In this document: positions 36,913-44,800 of the stretch, in pieces
How positions within the stretch are numbered: position 1 is the first letter of the stretch
How the letters are laid out: the number at the start of each line of letters is the position of its first letter
Assembly: GCF_004362215.1 (NCBI RefSeq)
Contig: NZ_SNWR01000002.1
Span: 2,046,001 to 2,110,000, forward strand
Length of the DNA: 64,000 bases
Direction of reading: 5' to 3'
Source of the DNA: Paractinoplanes brasiliensis
Lineage (GTDB): Bacteria > Actinomycetota > Actinomycetes > Mycobacteriales > Micromonosporaceae
Program-made: the position numbers and the translations under genes
Notes under the pieces: model-generated
Databases searched by the model: none
The model's input: only the letters and a program-made list of their open reading frames with translations
Told to the model about the DNA's origin: nothing

Positions 36913-37803
36913 ATGGGCGGCATGTCGAAGTTGCTTGCGGTCTGTGTCGCGATCGTGGTGGCTGTGACCGGCTCCGCGCAGCCGGCGTTCGCCATCGCCA
37001 ACGGGGAGAACGCGCGCGAGGGTGCCTACCCGTTCGCGGTTCTGCTGACGATGACCGGGCTGCCCGCGGCGGACGGCGGCACCCGGGACAGCTCGTGCTC
37101 CGGCGCCCTCATCGACCCGCGGTGGGTGATCACGGCGGGGCACTGCTTCCGCGACGGCGCCGGCAAGCGGGTCAGCCGGACGGTGGCCGGGAGAACCACG
37201 GCGATCATCGGCCGTACGGAGGTGAAGGGCACGGGCGGCCACGAGGTCGAAGTGGTCGGGGTGAAGCAGTCGCAGACGACCGACGTGGCCCTGGCCGAGC
37301 TGGCGGAACCGGTGAAAGGCATCAAGCCGCTGCGCGTCGGCACTGTCCCGCCTGACGTGGGCACGAAGCTGCGCCTGACCGGGTTCGGCCTGATCGCCCG
37401 GGACGGCGGCTATGTGCCCGCGACCCGCCTGCAGACGGGGCGCTTCGTGATCGACGCGGTCGGGGACAGCCTGATCGAGACCTCGGGCCGCGCGCCGCAC
37501 GCCGACACCAGCCCGTGCCCGCACGACTCGGGCGGGCCCTACTTCACCGAGTCCCGCAGCGCGGGCCCGGAGCTGGTCGCGGTCGTGAGCAGCGGCCCCG
37601 GCTGCCCGCACACGGGTCCGGACCTGAGCGCCCGTACGGACAACATCAGCGACTGGATCGCCGCCACCGTCGACGGATCCGGCACGCTGCCGCTCAAACC
37701 GATCCTCGCCGGGGTGGCGGGACTGCTGACGCTGCTCGTGCTCGGAGTCCTGCAGGCATTGAGACGGCGCCGGCCGGCGACACGAGCAGTTTCGTTCACG
37801 TGA
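36913..37803 (+). CDS. membrane-anchored trypsin-like serine protease
   Basis: 296 residues. Signal peptide to about 27 (QPAFA), then an S1-type start IANGENAREGAYPFAVLL. Catalytic His in VITAGHCF near 77, Asp in TTDVALAEL near 122, Ser in PCPHDSGGPYF near 206; the residue before Asp in the usual GDSGGP is His here. A C-terminal TM (about 256-278) and a basic tail anchor it, so the protease faces outward. Alternative start ATG at 36922. Substrate unknown. Confidence 0.88.
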   Translation: MGGMSKLLAVCVAIVVAVTGSAQPAFAIANGENAREGAYPFAVLLTMTGLPAADGGTRDSSCSGALIDPRWVITAGHCFRDGAGKRVSRTVAGRTTAIIGRTEVKGTGGHEVEVVGVKQSQTTDVALAELAEPVKGIKPLRVGTVPPDVGTKLRLTGFGLIARDGGYVPATRLQTGRFVIDAVGDSLIETSGRAPHADTSPCPHDSGGPYFTESRSAGPELVAVVSSGPGCPHTGPDLSARTDNISDWIAATVDGSGTLPLKPILAGVAGLLTLLVLGVLQALRRRRPATRAVSFT

Positions 37804-37849
37804 TCCCGAGCAGCACCGACGTGTAACGGGGGCGGCTTGGGAAACGCTG

Positions 37850-37922
37850 CTGCGGGCGGAGGATTCGAACCTCCAACCTTCCGGTTCAGAGCCGGATGTG
37901 CTGCCAGTTGCACCAGCCCGCA
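37850..37922 (-). tRNA. tRNA-Gln (CTG)
   Basis: Full cloverleaf on the minus strand: acceptor TGCGGGC/GCCCGCA, D-stem GTGC/GCAC, anticodon stem TCCGG/CCGGA with loop CTCTGAA (anticodon CTG), T-arm GGAGG-TTCGAAT-CCTCC, discriminator G. No CCA is encoded. Third of three closely spaced tRNA genes. Confidence 0.92.
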
Positions 37923-37934
37923 TGGGCAAAGCTG

Positions 37935-38007
37935 TGCCGCGAGCGGGATTCGAACCCGCACTGTGCCGTGCTTGAGGCGGCTGCCTCTGCCGTTGGGCTA
38001 CCGCGGC
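37935..38007 (-). tRNA. tRNA with CAA anticodon (predicted Leu) but short variable loop
   Basis: Acceptor GCCGCGG/TCGCGGC, D-stem GCC/GGC, anticodon arm GCCGC-CTCAAGC-ACGGC with one C.A mismatch next to the loop, T-arm GCGGG-TTCGAAT-CCCGC, discriminator A. The loop reads anticodon CAA, which decodes UUG Leu. The variable loop has only about five bases, whereas bacterial tRNA-Leu has a long variable arm, so charging identity is uncertain. Confidence 0.8.
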
Positions 38008-38014
38008 CGACCCG

Positions 38015-38087
38015 CGTCCTCGGAGAGATTCGAACTCCCGGCCCTCGGATCCGTAATCCGATGCTCTTTCCGCTGAGCTACGAGGAC
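38015..38087 (-). tRNA. tRNA-Arg (ACG)
   Basis: Acceptor GTCCTCG/CGAGGAC, D-stem GCTC/GAGC, anticodon arm TCGGA-TTACGGA-TCCGA (anticodon ACG, wobble A expected to be deaminated to inosine), T-arm GGGAG-TTCGAAT-CTCTC with one G.T pair, discriminator G. First of the three-tRNA set, which is probably one transcript. Confidence 0.88.
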
Positions 38088-38095
38088 ATGAAAAA

Positions 38096-38122
38096 CCGCC
38101 TTCCCCGTACGGGGTGAGGCGG
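38096..38122. other. GC-rich inverted repeat upstream of the tRNA cluster
   Basis: CCGCCT / AGGCGG arms enclosing CCCCGTACGGGG, a nested hairpin. It lies 9 bp upstream of the tRNA-Arg 5' end, within the promoter-side leader of the tRNA transcript. It may be a processing or regulatory structure, or one of the common CCGTACGG palindromes of this genome. Confidence 0.5.
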
Positions 38123-38291
38123 CGTGAGCAGCACAAAAAGCTAACTCAATCGCCGCTGCCGGGTCTGTCGCAACATCGGGAGGCCCTCCGGGGAAGTGGT
38201 GTGGTGTGGTCACCAAGCTACGAGACCGTCCCCGGCGCGGCAACGGATTAACCGTTGCGCAGGGCGACCCGGTGGGGCAATACTTAGCCGC

Positions 38292-38615
38292 GTGGCTAAG
38301 TATCAGGAACTCGACGCCGTCCTCGTCGCGCTGGCTGATCCGACGCGGCGGGGTGTCGTCCGGCGGCTCGGCGAAGGCCCCGCCAGCGTGGGCGATCTGG
38401 CCGGCGCATTCCCGATCACTCTGCCCTCGTTCCTGAAGCACGTCCGCACCCTCGAGTCGGCGGGCCTGATCCGTACTGCCAAAACCGGCCGCGTCCGCAC
38501 CTGTGTGCTCAACCGCGAGCGCCTCGCCGTCGTCGAGGACTGGCTGGCCGAGCAACGCAGCGTCTGGGAGCAGCGCACCGACCGTCTCGAACGATTCGTC
38601 ACGGAGGAAGAATGA
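38292..38615 (+). CDS. ArsR family transcriptional regulator
   Basis: About 107 residues. Winged HTH: LVALADPTRRGVVRRLGEGPASVGDLAGAFPITLPSFLKHVRTLESAGLIRTAKTGRVRTC. The GTG at 38292 follows a -10-like TACTTA at 38281, suggesting leaderless translation. Overlaps the SRPBCC gene by 4 nt. ArsR/SRPBCC pairs are a standard actinobacterial unit, the SRPBCC protein being a presumed ligand-binding partner. The metal-binding Cys of classical ArsR is absent. Confidence 0.9.
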   Translation: MAKYQELDAVLVALADPTRRGVVRRLGEGPASVGDLAGAFPITLPSFLKHVRTLESAGLIRTAKTGRVRTCVLNRERLAVVEDWLAEQRSVWEQRTDRLERFVTEEE

Positions 38616-39097
38616 ACCCCGAACTCGACCTGAGCCTGCAACGCGTCATCCGTGCCCCGCGCGCGAAGATCTGGCAGGCGTGGACCGATCCCGGCAAGTT
38701 CGCGCAGTGGTATCTGCCCGCCCCCGCCGTGTGCCGGGTCGACCGTCTCGAGGTACGGCCGGGCGGTGGGCTGGTGACCCGGATGAGCGAGGACGGCGTC
38801 ACGTTCGTCCCGCACATGGACGCGGTGTTCCTGCTCGCCGAGGAACTCGAACGGATCGTGTTCACCAACACCATCGACAGCTCGTGGCGGCCCGCCGACG
38901 CGCATCCGGTGCCGCTGACCGCGGAGATCACGCTTGCCGAGCATCCGGAGGGGACCGACTACCGCGTTCTCGTCCGGCATGGCGACCCCGCGGCCCGCAA
39001 GCGCCACGAGGACATGGGGTTCAGCGACGGCTGGGGCGCGGTCACCGACCAGCTGGCGCGAGCGGTGGCAGAGCCGGCCGGTCCAGCCAGTCGGTGA
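38612..39097 (+). CDS. SRPBCC (AHSA1-like) domain protein
   Basis: 161 residues. LDLSLQRVIRAPRAKIWQAWTDPGKFAQWYLP is the AHSA1/activator of Hsp90-like opening, followed by a helix-grip core and a C-terminal helix GFSDGWGAVTDQLARAV. Binds an unknown hydrophobic ligand. Its last 56 bp overlap the 3' end of the convergent M1 peptidase gene. Confidence 0.88.
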   Translation: MNPELDLSLQRVIRAPRAKIWQAWTDPGKFAQWYLPAPAVCRVDRLEVRPGGGLVTRMSEDGVTFVPHMDAVFLLAEELERIVFTNTIDSSWRPADAHPVPLTAEITLAEHPEGTDYRVLVRHGDPAARKRHEDMGFSDGWGAVTDQLARAVAEPAGPASR

Positions 39098-40352
39098 ACA
39101 AAGCGTCCAGAGGCCCCTCAGCGAAACGCGACGCGTGCTGCCGGAACCCGCCGGTGGTCACCAGCCCGTGCCGGTTCTCGCCGACCCACGAGCGCAGCAT
39201 GGCGAAGAACGCGTCGTCACCCAGCCGGACCCGTAACGCGTGCAGAGCGACCGCCCCGCGCTTGTAGACCAGCGGGTCGAACATGCGGTCCACGCCCGGG
39301 TCGGCGACGGCGATGTCCTGTGGCTGCGAGGAGAGCCAGATGTGCCAGCGGGTGGCGTGGCTGCCGGCCGAAGCGCCACCCGAGGCCGCCGACCACAACC
39401 ATTCCGCGTATGTGGCGAACCCTTCGTTGAGCCAGATGTGCCGCCAGTCGGCGACCGTCAGGCTGTTGCCGAACCACTGGTGGGCAAGTTCGTGCGCGGC
39501 CAGCCGTTCATGGGTGCGCCGCCCGTCGAGGTGGTTGCGGCCGAACACGGCCATGCCCTGCGCCTCGATCGGGTCGTCGAGGTCGTCGTCGGCCACCACC
39601 ACGGTGTACTCGCGGAACGGGTACGGCCCGAACAACCTCTCGAAGGTTGCCATGATCTCGCCGTGCCGGCCGAAGTCGTGCCGGAACACGGTACGCAGGC
39701 GCGGCGGGATGGCCGCTTTCTGGGCCGCGGCCAGCTCGATCACCTCGTACCGGCCGATCTGGACGCTCATCAGGTACGGCGCGGTCGGCTCGTTGCGCTC
39801 GTAGACCCACGTGGTGGTGCCCGCCCCACGCCGCCGCGTGACGAGGTCGCCGGTGACGATCACCGCGTACGGCGTGGGAGCCGTCAACCGCACCAGAAAG
39901 GTCGCCTTTTCGAGCCGGTCGTTGCACGGGAACCACGACGGCGACCCGTTGGGCTGGCTGGCCACCAGCACGCCGTCGGTCAGCTCGTCCCAGCCCAGGT
40001 CGCCCCACCGGCCGGACAGCGGGACGGGCTTGCCGGCGTACCGGATCTCGACCTTGAAGATGGCGCCGTAGCCGATCGCCCTCTCGGGTTTGATGCGCAG
40101 CTTGCCGGCGCGGTGGGTCCAGGTGGCGCGCCGCCCGTCGACGCGCACGTCCTCCACGCGGAGCTGGCCGAGGTCGAGGCTGAACCGGGTCAGTTCCTGC
40201 ACCGTGCGGGCGGTGATGGTCGCCTTGCCGGACAGCCGGTTGGCGGCGACCCGGCAGTCCAGGTCGAGGTCGTAGTGCAGGACGCGGTAGCCGCCGTTGC
40301 CGTGCCGGGGAAGGTAGGAGTCGGTCGAATGATCGACGCCCGGTGGGGTCAT
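39042..40352 (-). CDS. M1 family zinc aminopeptidase coupled to pls
   Basis: 436 residues from the ATG at 40352, which overlaps the pls stop by 4 nt. N-terminal beta domain, an exopeptidase-type loop EAQGMAVFG (replacing the usual GxMEN), then zinc motif HELAHQWFGNSLTVADWRHIWLNEGFATYAEW (two His and Glu, catalytic Glu) near 300. No signal peptide; half the size of PepN, as in the short actinobacterial group. Known epsilon-poly-L-lysine-degrading enzymes of Streptomyces are zinc aminopeptidases, so coupling to a Pls-type gene suggests polymer trimming or self-protection (inference). Confidence 0.88.
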   Translation of the reverse strand: MTPPGVDHSTDSYLPRHGNGGYRVLHYDLDLDCRVAANRLSGKATITARTVQELTRFSLDLGQLRVEDVRVDGRRATWTHRAGKLRIKPERAIGYGAIFKVEIRYAGKPVPLSGRWGDLGWDELTDGVLVASQPNGSPSWFPCNDRLEKATFLVRLTAPTPYAVIVTGDLVTRRRGAGTTTWVYERNEPTAPYLMSVQIGRYEVIELAAAQKAAIPPRLRTVFRHDFGRHGEIMATFERLFGPYPFREYTVVVADDDLDDPIEAQGMAVFGRNHLDGRRTHERLAAHELAHQWFGNSLTVADWRHIWLNEGFATYAEWLWSAASGGASAGSHATRWHIWLSSQPQDIAVADPGVDRMFDPLVYKRGAVALHALRVRLGDDAFFAMLRSWVGENRHGLVTTGGFRQHASRFAEGPLDALFTDWLDRPALPPLAPAGR

Positions 40353-43300
40353 GCCCAGGTCGCGATCGGGTTGCCCAGCCACCGGCTGTCGCCGGGCACG
40401 GCGTCGCCACGGGTGACCAGGGAGCCCGGCCCGACGGTGGTGCGGGCGCCGATGCTCGCGCCGGGCAGCACGATGCCGTGCGGGCCGAGGGTGGCGCCCG
40501 CGGCCAGGGTGACCTCATCCATGCTCATGATCCGATCATGGAACAGGTGGGTCTGCACGACGCACCCCCGGTTGACGGTGGCGCCGGGCCCGAGCCGGAC
40601 GAGGTCGTACTCGGGCAGCCAGAACGTCTCGAGCCAGGCGCCGCGGCCGATTTTCGCACCCAGCGTACGCAGCCACAGGGTGAGCAGTGGAGTGCCGGTG
40701 GCGAAGCGGAACAGCCAGGGCGCCGCCAGGACCTCGACGAACGTGTCGGCGAGCTCGTTGCGCCAGACGAACGACGTCCACAGCGCGTGGTCGGTGACCC
40801 GGAACCGGCCGACCAGCAGCCACTTGGCGGCGCTGGCGGTGAGCGCGGCGACGATCGTGGCGGCGAACACGACCGGACCGGCGGCCAGCACGGCCGCCCA
40901 CGGCCCCAGCTCAGACCACACCACAGCGAGCGCGGCCGCGACGAGGACGGCCAGGGCGCCGAACAGCATGACCGGGACCATCCGGCACAGCTCGACGGCG
41001 GCGCGAGCCAGCTTCAGACGTACGGGCGGGTTGTAGGTCCGGCTGGTGTCGGAGGACCCGACCGTGCGGCGCAACGGCATCGGGGGCGCGCCCAGCCAGG
41101 ACGAGCCCTTCTTGGCCTTGCGCGGGGCCGACGACAGCACGCCGACCAGCCCTCGTTTGGGCACCGAGCGGCCCGGGGCGGCCATGCCGGAGTTGCCGAG
41201 GAAGGCCTGTTTGCCGATGCGGACCGGGGCGACCCGCAGCCAGCCGTGGCTCAGCTCGTACGTGGCGACCATCGTGTCGTCGGCCAGGAACGCGCCGTCG
41301 GCGACGGTGGTCATCGCGGGCAGCGCCAGCACGGTCGACACTTCGGCGTCGCGGCCGATCCGAGCGCCGAGCAGCCGCAGCCAGACCGGCGTGAACAGGC
41401 TGGCGTACATCGGGAACAGGGCGGTGCGCGCCATCCCCATCAGGCGTTCGGTCGTCCACACCTGCCAGGCCACCCTTCCCCGTACGGGGTGGAAGCCCTC
41501 GCGCAGGCCGACGCTGAGCAGCCGCACGCCCGCGAGGACCAGCAGCGCGTACGAGAGGAAGTAGGCGACCGCGGCCACCGGCACCACCAGCAGCGCGCCC
41601 CCGAGCGTCGACTGCGTCAGCAGCAGGGCCAGCGCGGGCAGCACGGCCACCACCGGAAGCAGGCCCAGCAGCTGCGCGGTCACGCTGTAGGCGGCGACCC
41701 AGAGGCGGGAACGGCGCTCGGGCCGGCGGGCGGGCCAGGCCGCCTTGTCCTTGGCCGCGCTCGGGGCGGCGGGCGAACCGGCCCAGCGTTCGCCCGCGGG
41801 AACGGCGCCGGCAACGGTGGAACCCGCGTCGATCTGCGCGCCCTTGCCGACCCGCGCGCCCGGCATGAGCGTGCTGCGGGAGCCCACGCGCCCGCCCGCG
41901 CCGACGCGCACCTTGCCGATGTGCAGGATGTCGCCGTCGACCCAGTGGCCGGACAGGTCGACCTCGGGTTCGACGGCGGCGCCGCGGCCCAGCTTGAGCA
42001 GGCCGGTGACGGGCGGGGCGGAGTGCAGGTCGACGTCGGGGCTGATCTGCGCGCCGAGTGCCTTCGCGTACGTGATCATCCAGCCTGCCCCGGCCACACC
42101 TGTCGCGCCGGTCAGCTCGGCCAGCCGCTCGGCCGCCCACAACCGCACGTGCACGCTGCCGCCGCGCGGATAGTCGCCGGGGCGCACGCCGCGCAGCAGC
42201 ACACGAGCGCCACCCGCGGCCAGGGCGATGCGGCCGGGCGGGCTGAACAGCAGCAGCCAGGCGGCGCCGACCCACCACCACGACACGTCGGGCGCCCACG
42301 CGGCCGGGATGAGATTGCCCACGGCGGCCAGGACCGTCAGCCAGCGCAGCCCGACCAGGGCGAACAGGGGCAGCGCGAGCAGGCCCTGCAGCAGGCCGGC
42401 GCGCCGCGGCGTGGGCCGGACCTCGCGGCGGACCCGGGCGGTGGCGCCGAGCGCGTCCAGCACGGCGGCCATCCCGGCCAGCGTGGGGTGCTGGTAGACG
42501 TCGGCCACCGACACCTGCGGGTGCTTTTCCCGGATCCACGCCACCAGCTGCGCGGCGTTGAGGCTGCTGCCGCCGCTGGAGAAGAAGTCGGCGCGGGACT
42601 CGGACGGGCGTACGCCAAGGATCTTTTCCCAGCCCTCGGCCAGCCAGGCCTCGGTGGCGCTCAGCGCGGCGGCGCCGTCGCCCGCGGAGGCCAGGGGCCA
42701 GGGCAGGGCGGCCCTGTCGACCTTGCCCGACGTGCGGGTGGGCAGGTCGTCGACGACGGCCAGCAGCGGGACGAGCGCGGCGGGCAGCTGCTCGCGGATG
42801 CGCTCGGCGGCGGCCACCGTGTCGAAGCCGGGCTCGCGCGGCACCAGGTAACCGACCAGCAGCTGGTTGCCGGCGGCGGTGCGTTTGACGGCGGCGGCGG
42901 CCCCCGCCACCCCGGGCAGCGCCTGCAGGGCGGCGTCGACCTCGCCCAGCTCGATGCGGCGGCCGCCCAGCTTGACCTGCTCGTCGCCGCGGCCCAGGAA
43001 GAGCAGGCCCTCGGGCTCGGCGCGCACGATGTCGCCGCTGCGGTAGGCACGTTCCCAGCCGAGGGCGGGCAGCGGGGCGAACTTCTCGGCGTCCTTGACC
43101 GGGTCGAGGTAACGGGCCAGACCCACCCCGCCGATGACCAGCTCGCCGGTCTCCCCCATGGCCACCGGCAGCCCGTACGGGTCGACGACGGCAAGCTCCC
43201 AGCCGGTCAGGGGCAGGCCGATGCGTACGGGCGCCTCACCGGTCATCCGCGCCGCGCAGGCGACCACGGTGGCCTCGGTGGGCCCGTACGTGTTCCAGAC

Positions 43301-44212
43301 CTCGCGCCCCTCGACGGCCAGCCGCTCGGCCAGCTCGGGCGGGCACGCCTCACCCCCGAAGATCAGCAGCCGGACGTCGTCGAGCGCTTCCACCGGCCAG
43401 AGCGCGGCCAGCGTCGGCACGGTGGAGACGACCGTGATGCGCTGCTCGGCCAGCCAGGGACCGAGGTCGACGCCGCTGCGCACCAGGGAACGGGCCGCGG
43501 GCACCAGACACGCGCCGTGCCGCCAGGCGAGCCACATCTCCTCGCAGGAGGCGTCGAAGGCGACCGACAGGCCGGCCAGGACACGGTCGTGCGTGCCGAT
43601 CGGCTCGGCGTCGTCCTCGGCCAGGAACAGCTGCGCCTCGGCGTCGACGAAAGCCGCCGCAGCGCCGTGCGGGACGGCCACGCCTTTGGGGGTGCCGGTG
43701 GAGCCGGAGGTGAAGATGATCCACGCGTCGTCGGAGGGCCGGGGATGACCGGGGCGGCCCGCCGGCGTACGGCGCAAAGTGATCTTCAGGTTGTCACCGA
43801 TGACGGCGCTCACGGCGGCCTCGGCGAAGACCAGCTCGGCACGTTCGGCGGGGTCGTCGGCGTCCACCGGCACGTAGGCGGCGCCCGCCGCGAGCACGCC
43901 CAGGATCGCGAGGTAGAGCTCGGCAGTGCCGGAGGAGACCCGGACGCCGACCCGGTCACCGGCGCCGATGCCGTGCCCGGCGAGCTCGGCCCGCACGGCG
44001 TCGACCCGGCCGGCCAGCTCGCGATAGGTCAGCGCCACCCCGCCGGCGTCGAGCGCACGGGCGTACGGGTGGGCCTGCACTGTCGCGTCGAAGACGTCGA
44101 CCAGGGTGCGGCGTACGGGCGCGGAAGCGGAGTGGAACAGGGCCGGGGACTCCGGCTCGACGTCGATCGCGGGTAGGTCGATCAGGCGCGGATCAGTCGT
44201 CGTCGCGGTCAC
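40349..44212 (-). CDS. pls: Pls-type NRPS-like protein, candidate epsilon-poly-L-lysine synthetase
   Basis: About 1287 residues, close to the 1319 of S. albulus Pls. Adenylation domain about 35-510: FTSGSTGTPKG near 165, FDASCEEMW near 216, YGPTE near 305, YRSGD, TSGKVDR. Carrier domain with FFSSGGSSLNAAQL (4'-phosphopantetheine Ser) near 543. Then six hydrophobic segments alternating with three related LbH/condensation-like domains (for example LKLGRGAAVEPEVDLSGHW and IGRDAEVSTVLALP). There is no C or TE domain, as in Pls, which makes isopeptide homopolymers at the membrane. The hand-aligned specificity code is DAESIGTVVK; I recall DAESIGSVCK for a bacitracin lysine module. Lysine or a related diamino acid is therefore predicted. 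The GTG at 44212 is the most likely start. Confidence 0.87.
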   Translation of the reverse strand: MTATTTDPRLIDLPAIDVEPESPALFHSASAPVRRTLVDVFDATVQAHPYARALDAGGVALTYRELAGRVDAVRAELAGHGIGAGDRVGVRVSSGTAELYLAILGVLAAGAAYVPVDADDPAERAELVFAEAAVSAVIGDNLKITLRRTPAGRPGHPRPSDDAWIIFTSGSTGTPKGVAVPHGAAAAFVDAEAQLFLAEDDAEPIGTHDRVLAGLSVAFDASCEEMWLAWRHGACLVPAARSLVRSGVDLGPWLAEQRITVVSTVPTLAALWPVEALDDVRLLIFGGEACPPELAERLAVEGREVWNTYGPTEATVVACAARMTGEAPVRIGLPLTGWELAVVDPYGLPVAMGETGELVIGGVGLARYLDPVKDAEKFAPLPALGWERAYRSGDIVRAEPEGLLFLGRGDEQVKLGGRRIELGEVDAALQALPGVAGAAAAVKRTAAGNQLLVGYLVPREPGFDTVAAAERIREQLPAALVPLLAVVDDLPTRTSGKVDRAALPWPLASAGDGAAALSATEAWLAEGWEKILGVRPSESRADFFSSGGSSLNAAQLVAWIREKHPQVSVADVYQHPTLAGMAAVLDALGATARVRREVRPTPRRAGLLQGLLALPLFALVGLRWLTVLAAVGNLIPAAWAPDVSWWWVGAAWLLLFSPPGRIALAAGGARVLLRGVRPGDYPRGGSVHVRLWAAERLAELTGATGVAGAGWMITYAKALGAQISPDVDLHSAPPVTGLLKLGRGAAVEPEVDLSGHWVDGDILHIGKVRVGAGGRVGSRSTLMPGARVGKGAQIDAGSTVAGAVPAGERWAGSPAAPSAAKDKAAWPARRPERRSRLWVAAYSVTAQLLGLLPVVAVLPALALLLTQSTLGGALLVVPVAAVAYFLSYALLVLAGVRLLSVGLREGFHPVRGRVAWQVWTTERLMGMARTALFPMYASLFTPVWLRLLGARIGRDAEVSTVLALPAMTTVADGAFLADDTMVATYELSHGWLRVAPVRIGKQAFLGNSGMAAPGRSVPKRGLVGVLSSAPRKAKKGSSWLGAPPMPLRRTVGSSDTSRTYNPPVRLKLARAAVELCRMVPVMLFGALAVLVAAALAVVWSELGPWAAVLAAGPVVFAATIVAALTASAAKWLLVGRFRVTDHALWTSFVWRNELADTFVEVLAAPWLFRFATGTPLLTLWLRTLGAKIGRGAWLETFWLPEYDLVRLGPGATVNRGCVVQTHLFHDRIMSMDEVTLAAGATLGPHGIVLPGASIGARTTVGPGSLVTRGDAVPGDSRWLGNPIATWA

Positions 44213-44350
44213 CGGGTGTGCACCATTCCTAGCGCTGGGTTCGGGGCAACGTCCAACGTTACGGGCGGGACAACGGGAAATGGCGCGGATGTGTCGATTG
44301 ACACGGACGTACGGCCCCGGCCCTTGACCGAATGGCGGAGGATGGACCCC

Positions 44351-44800
44351 ATGATTGCCCGGCGCCTCGTCACCGTCCTGGCCACCCTGCTGGCCGCCCC
44401 CACGCTCGGTGCCTGCGCAAACCCGGCGCCCGCCCCCGAGGCCCGGCGCGGCGAGCCCACCACGGCCACCGTCCGCGCCGCAGCACGCGAGGCCCACCCG
44501 GCCGGCCGGCGCGAAACCGCCGTACGCAATGTGCCGCAGGCCTTCCCGCTGCCACCCGGCAGCCACGTGACCGACCTGTCCGACCGCGGGTCCGGCGCCT
44601 CGTTCACGCTGACCGCGCCCGACCCCGAGTCCGTGCTCTCGTTCTACCGCCACCAGCTGCCGCGCGGGCCGTTCACGATCGTCGCCGACACGTCCGCCCC
44701 CGACGGCGCCACCAGCCTGTCGTTCCGCGACGCCGATGGCTGGGCGGGCGCGATCTACGCCACCGCCCGCCGCGTCACCGTCGCCGTCAAACGGGCGTGA
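44351..44800 (+). CDS. putative lipoprotein, divergent from pls
   Basis: About 149 residues. GGAGG at 44337 favours the ATG at 44351 (MIARRLVTV). Signal peptide with lipobox LGAC near residue 20, a Pro/Ala/Glu/Arg-rich linker, then a domain of about 80 residues (PQAFPLPPGSHVTDLSD, FTLTAPDPESVLSFYRHQLP, ATSLSFRD), a pattern seen in actinobacterial envelope lipoproteins. Its 3' end overlaps the convergent ligase gene by 14 bp. Function unknown. Confidence 0.68.
   Translation: MIARRLVTVLATLLAAPTLGACANPAPAPEARRGEPTTATVRAAAREAHPAGRRETAVRNVPQAFPLPPGSHVTDLSDRGSGASFTLTAPDPESVLSFYRHQLPRGPFTIVADTSAPDGATSLSFRDADGWAGAIYATARRVTVAVKRA

Noticed and set aside
40343..44176. Plus-strand frame of about 1277 codons
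   Set aside because: Exact antisense shadow of the Pls-like gene; high-GC genes commonly leave such open frames, and no domain is readable in it.
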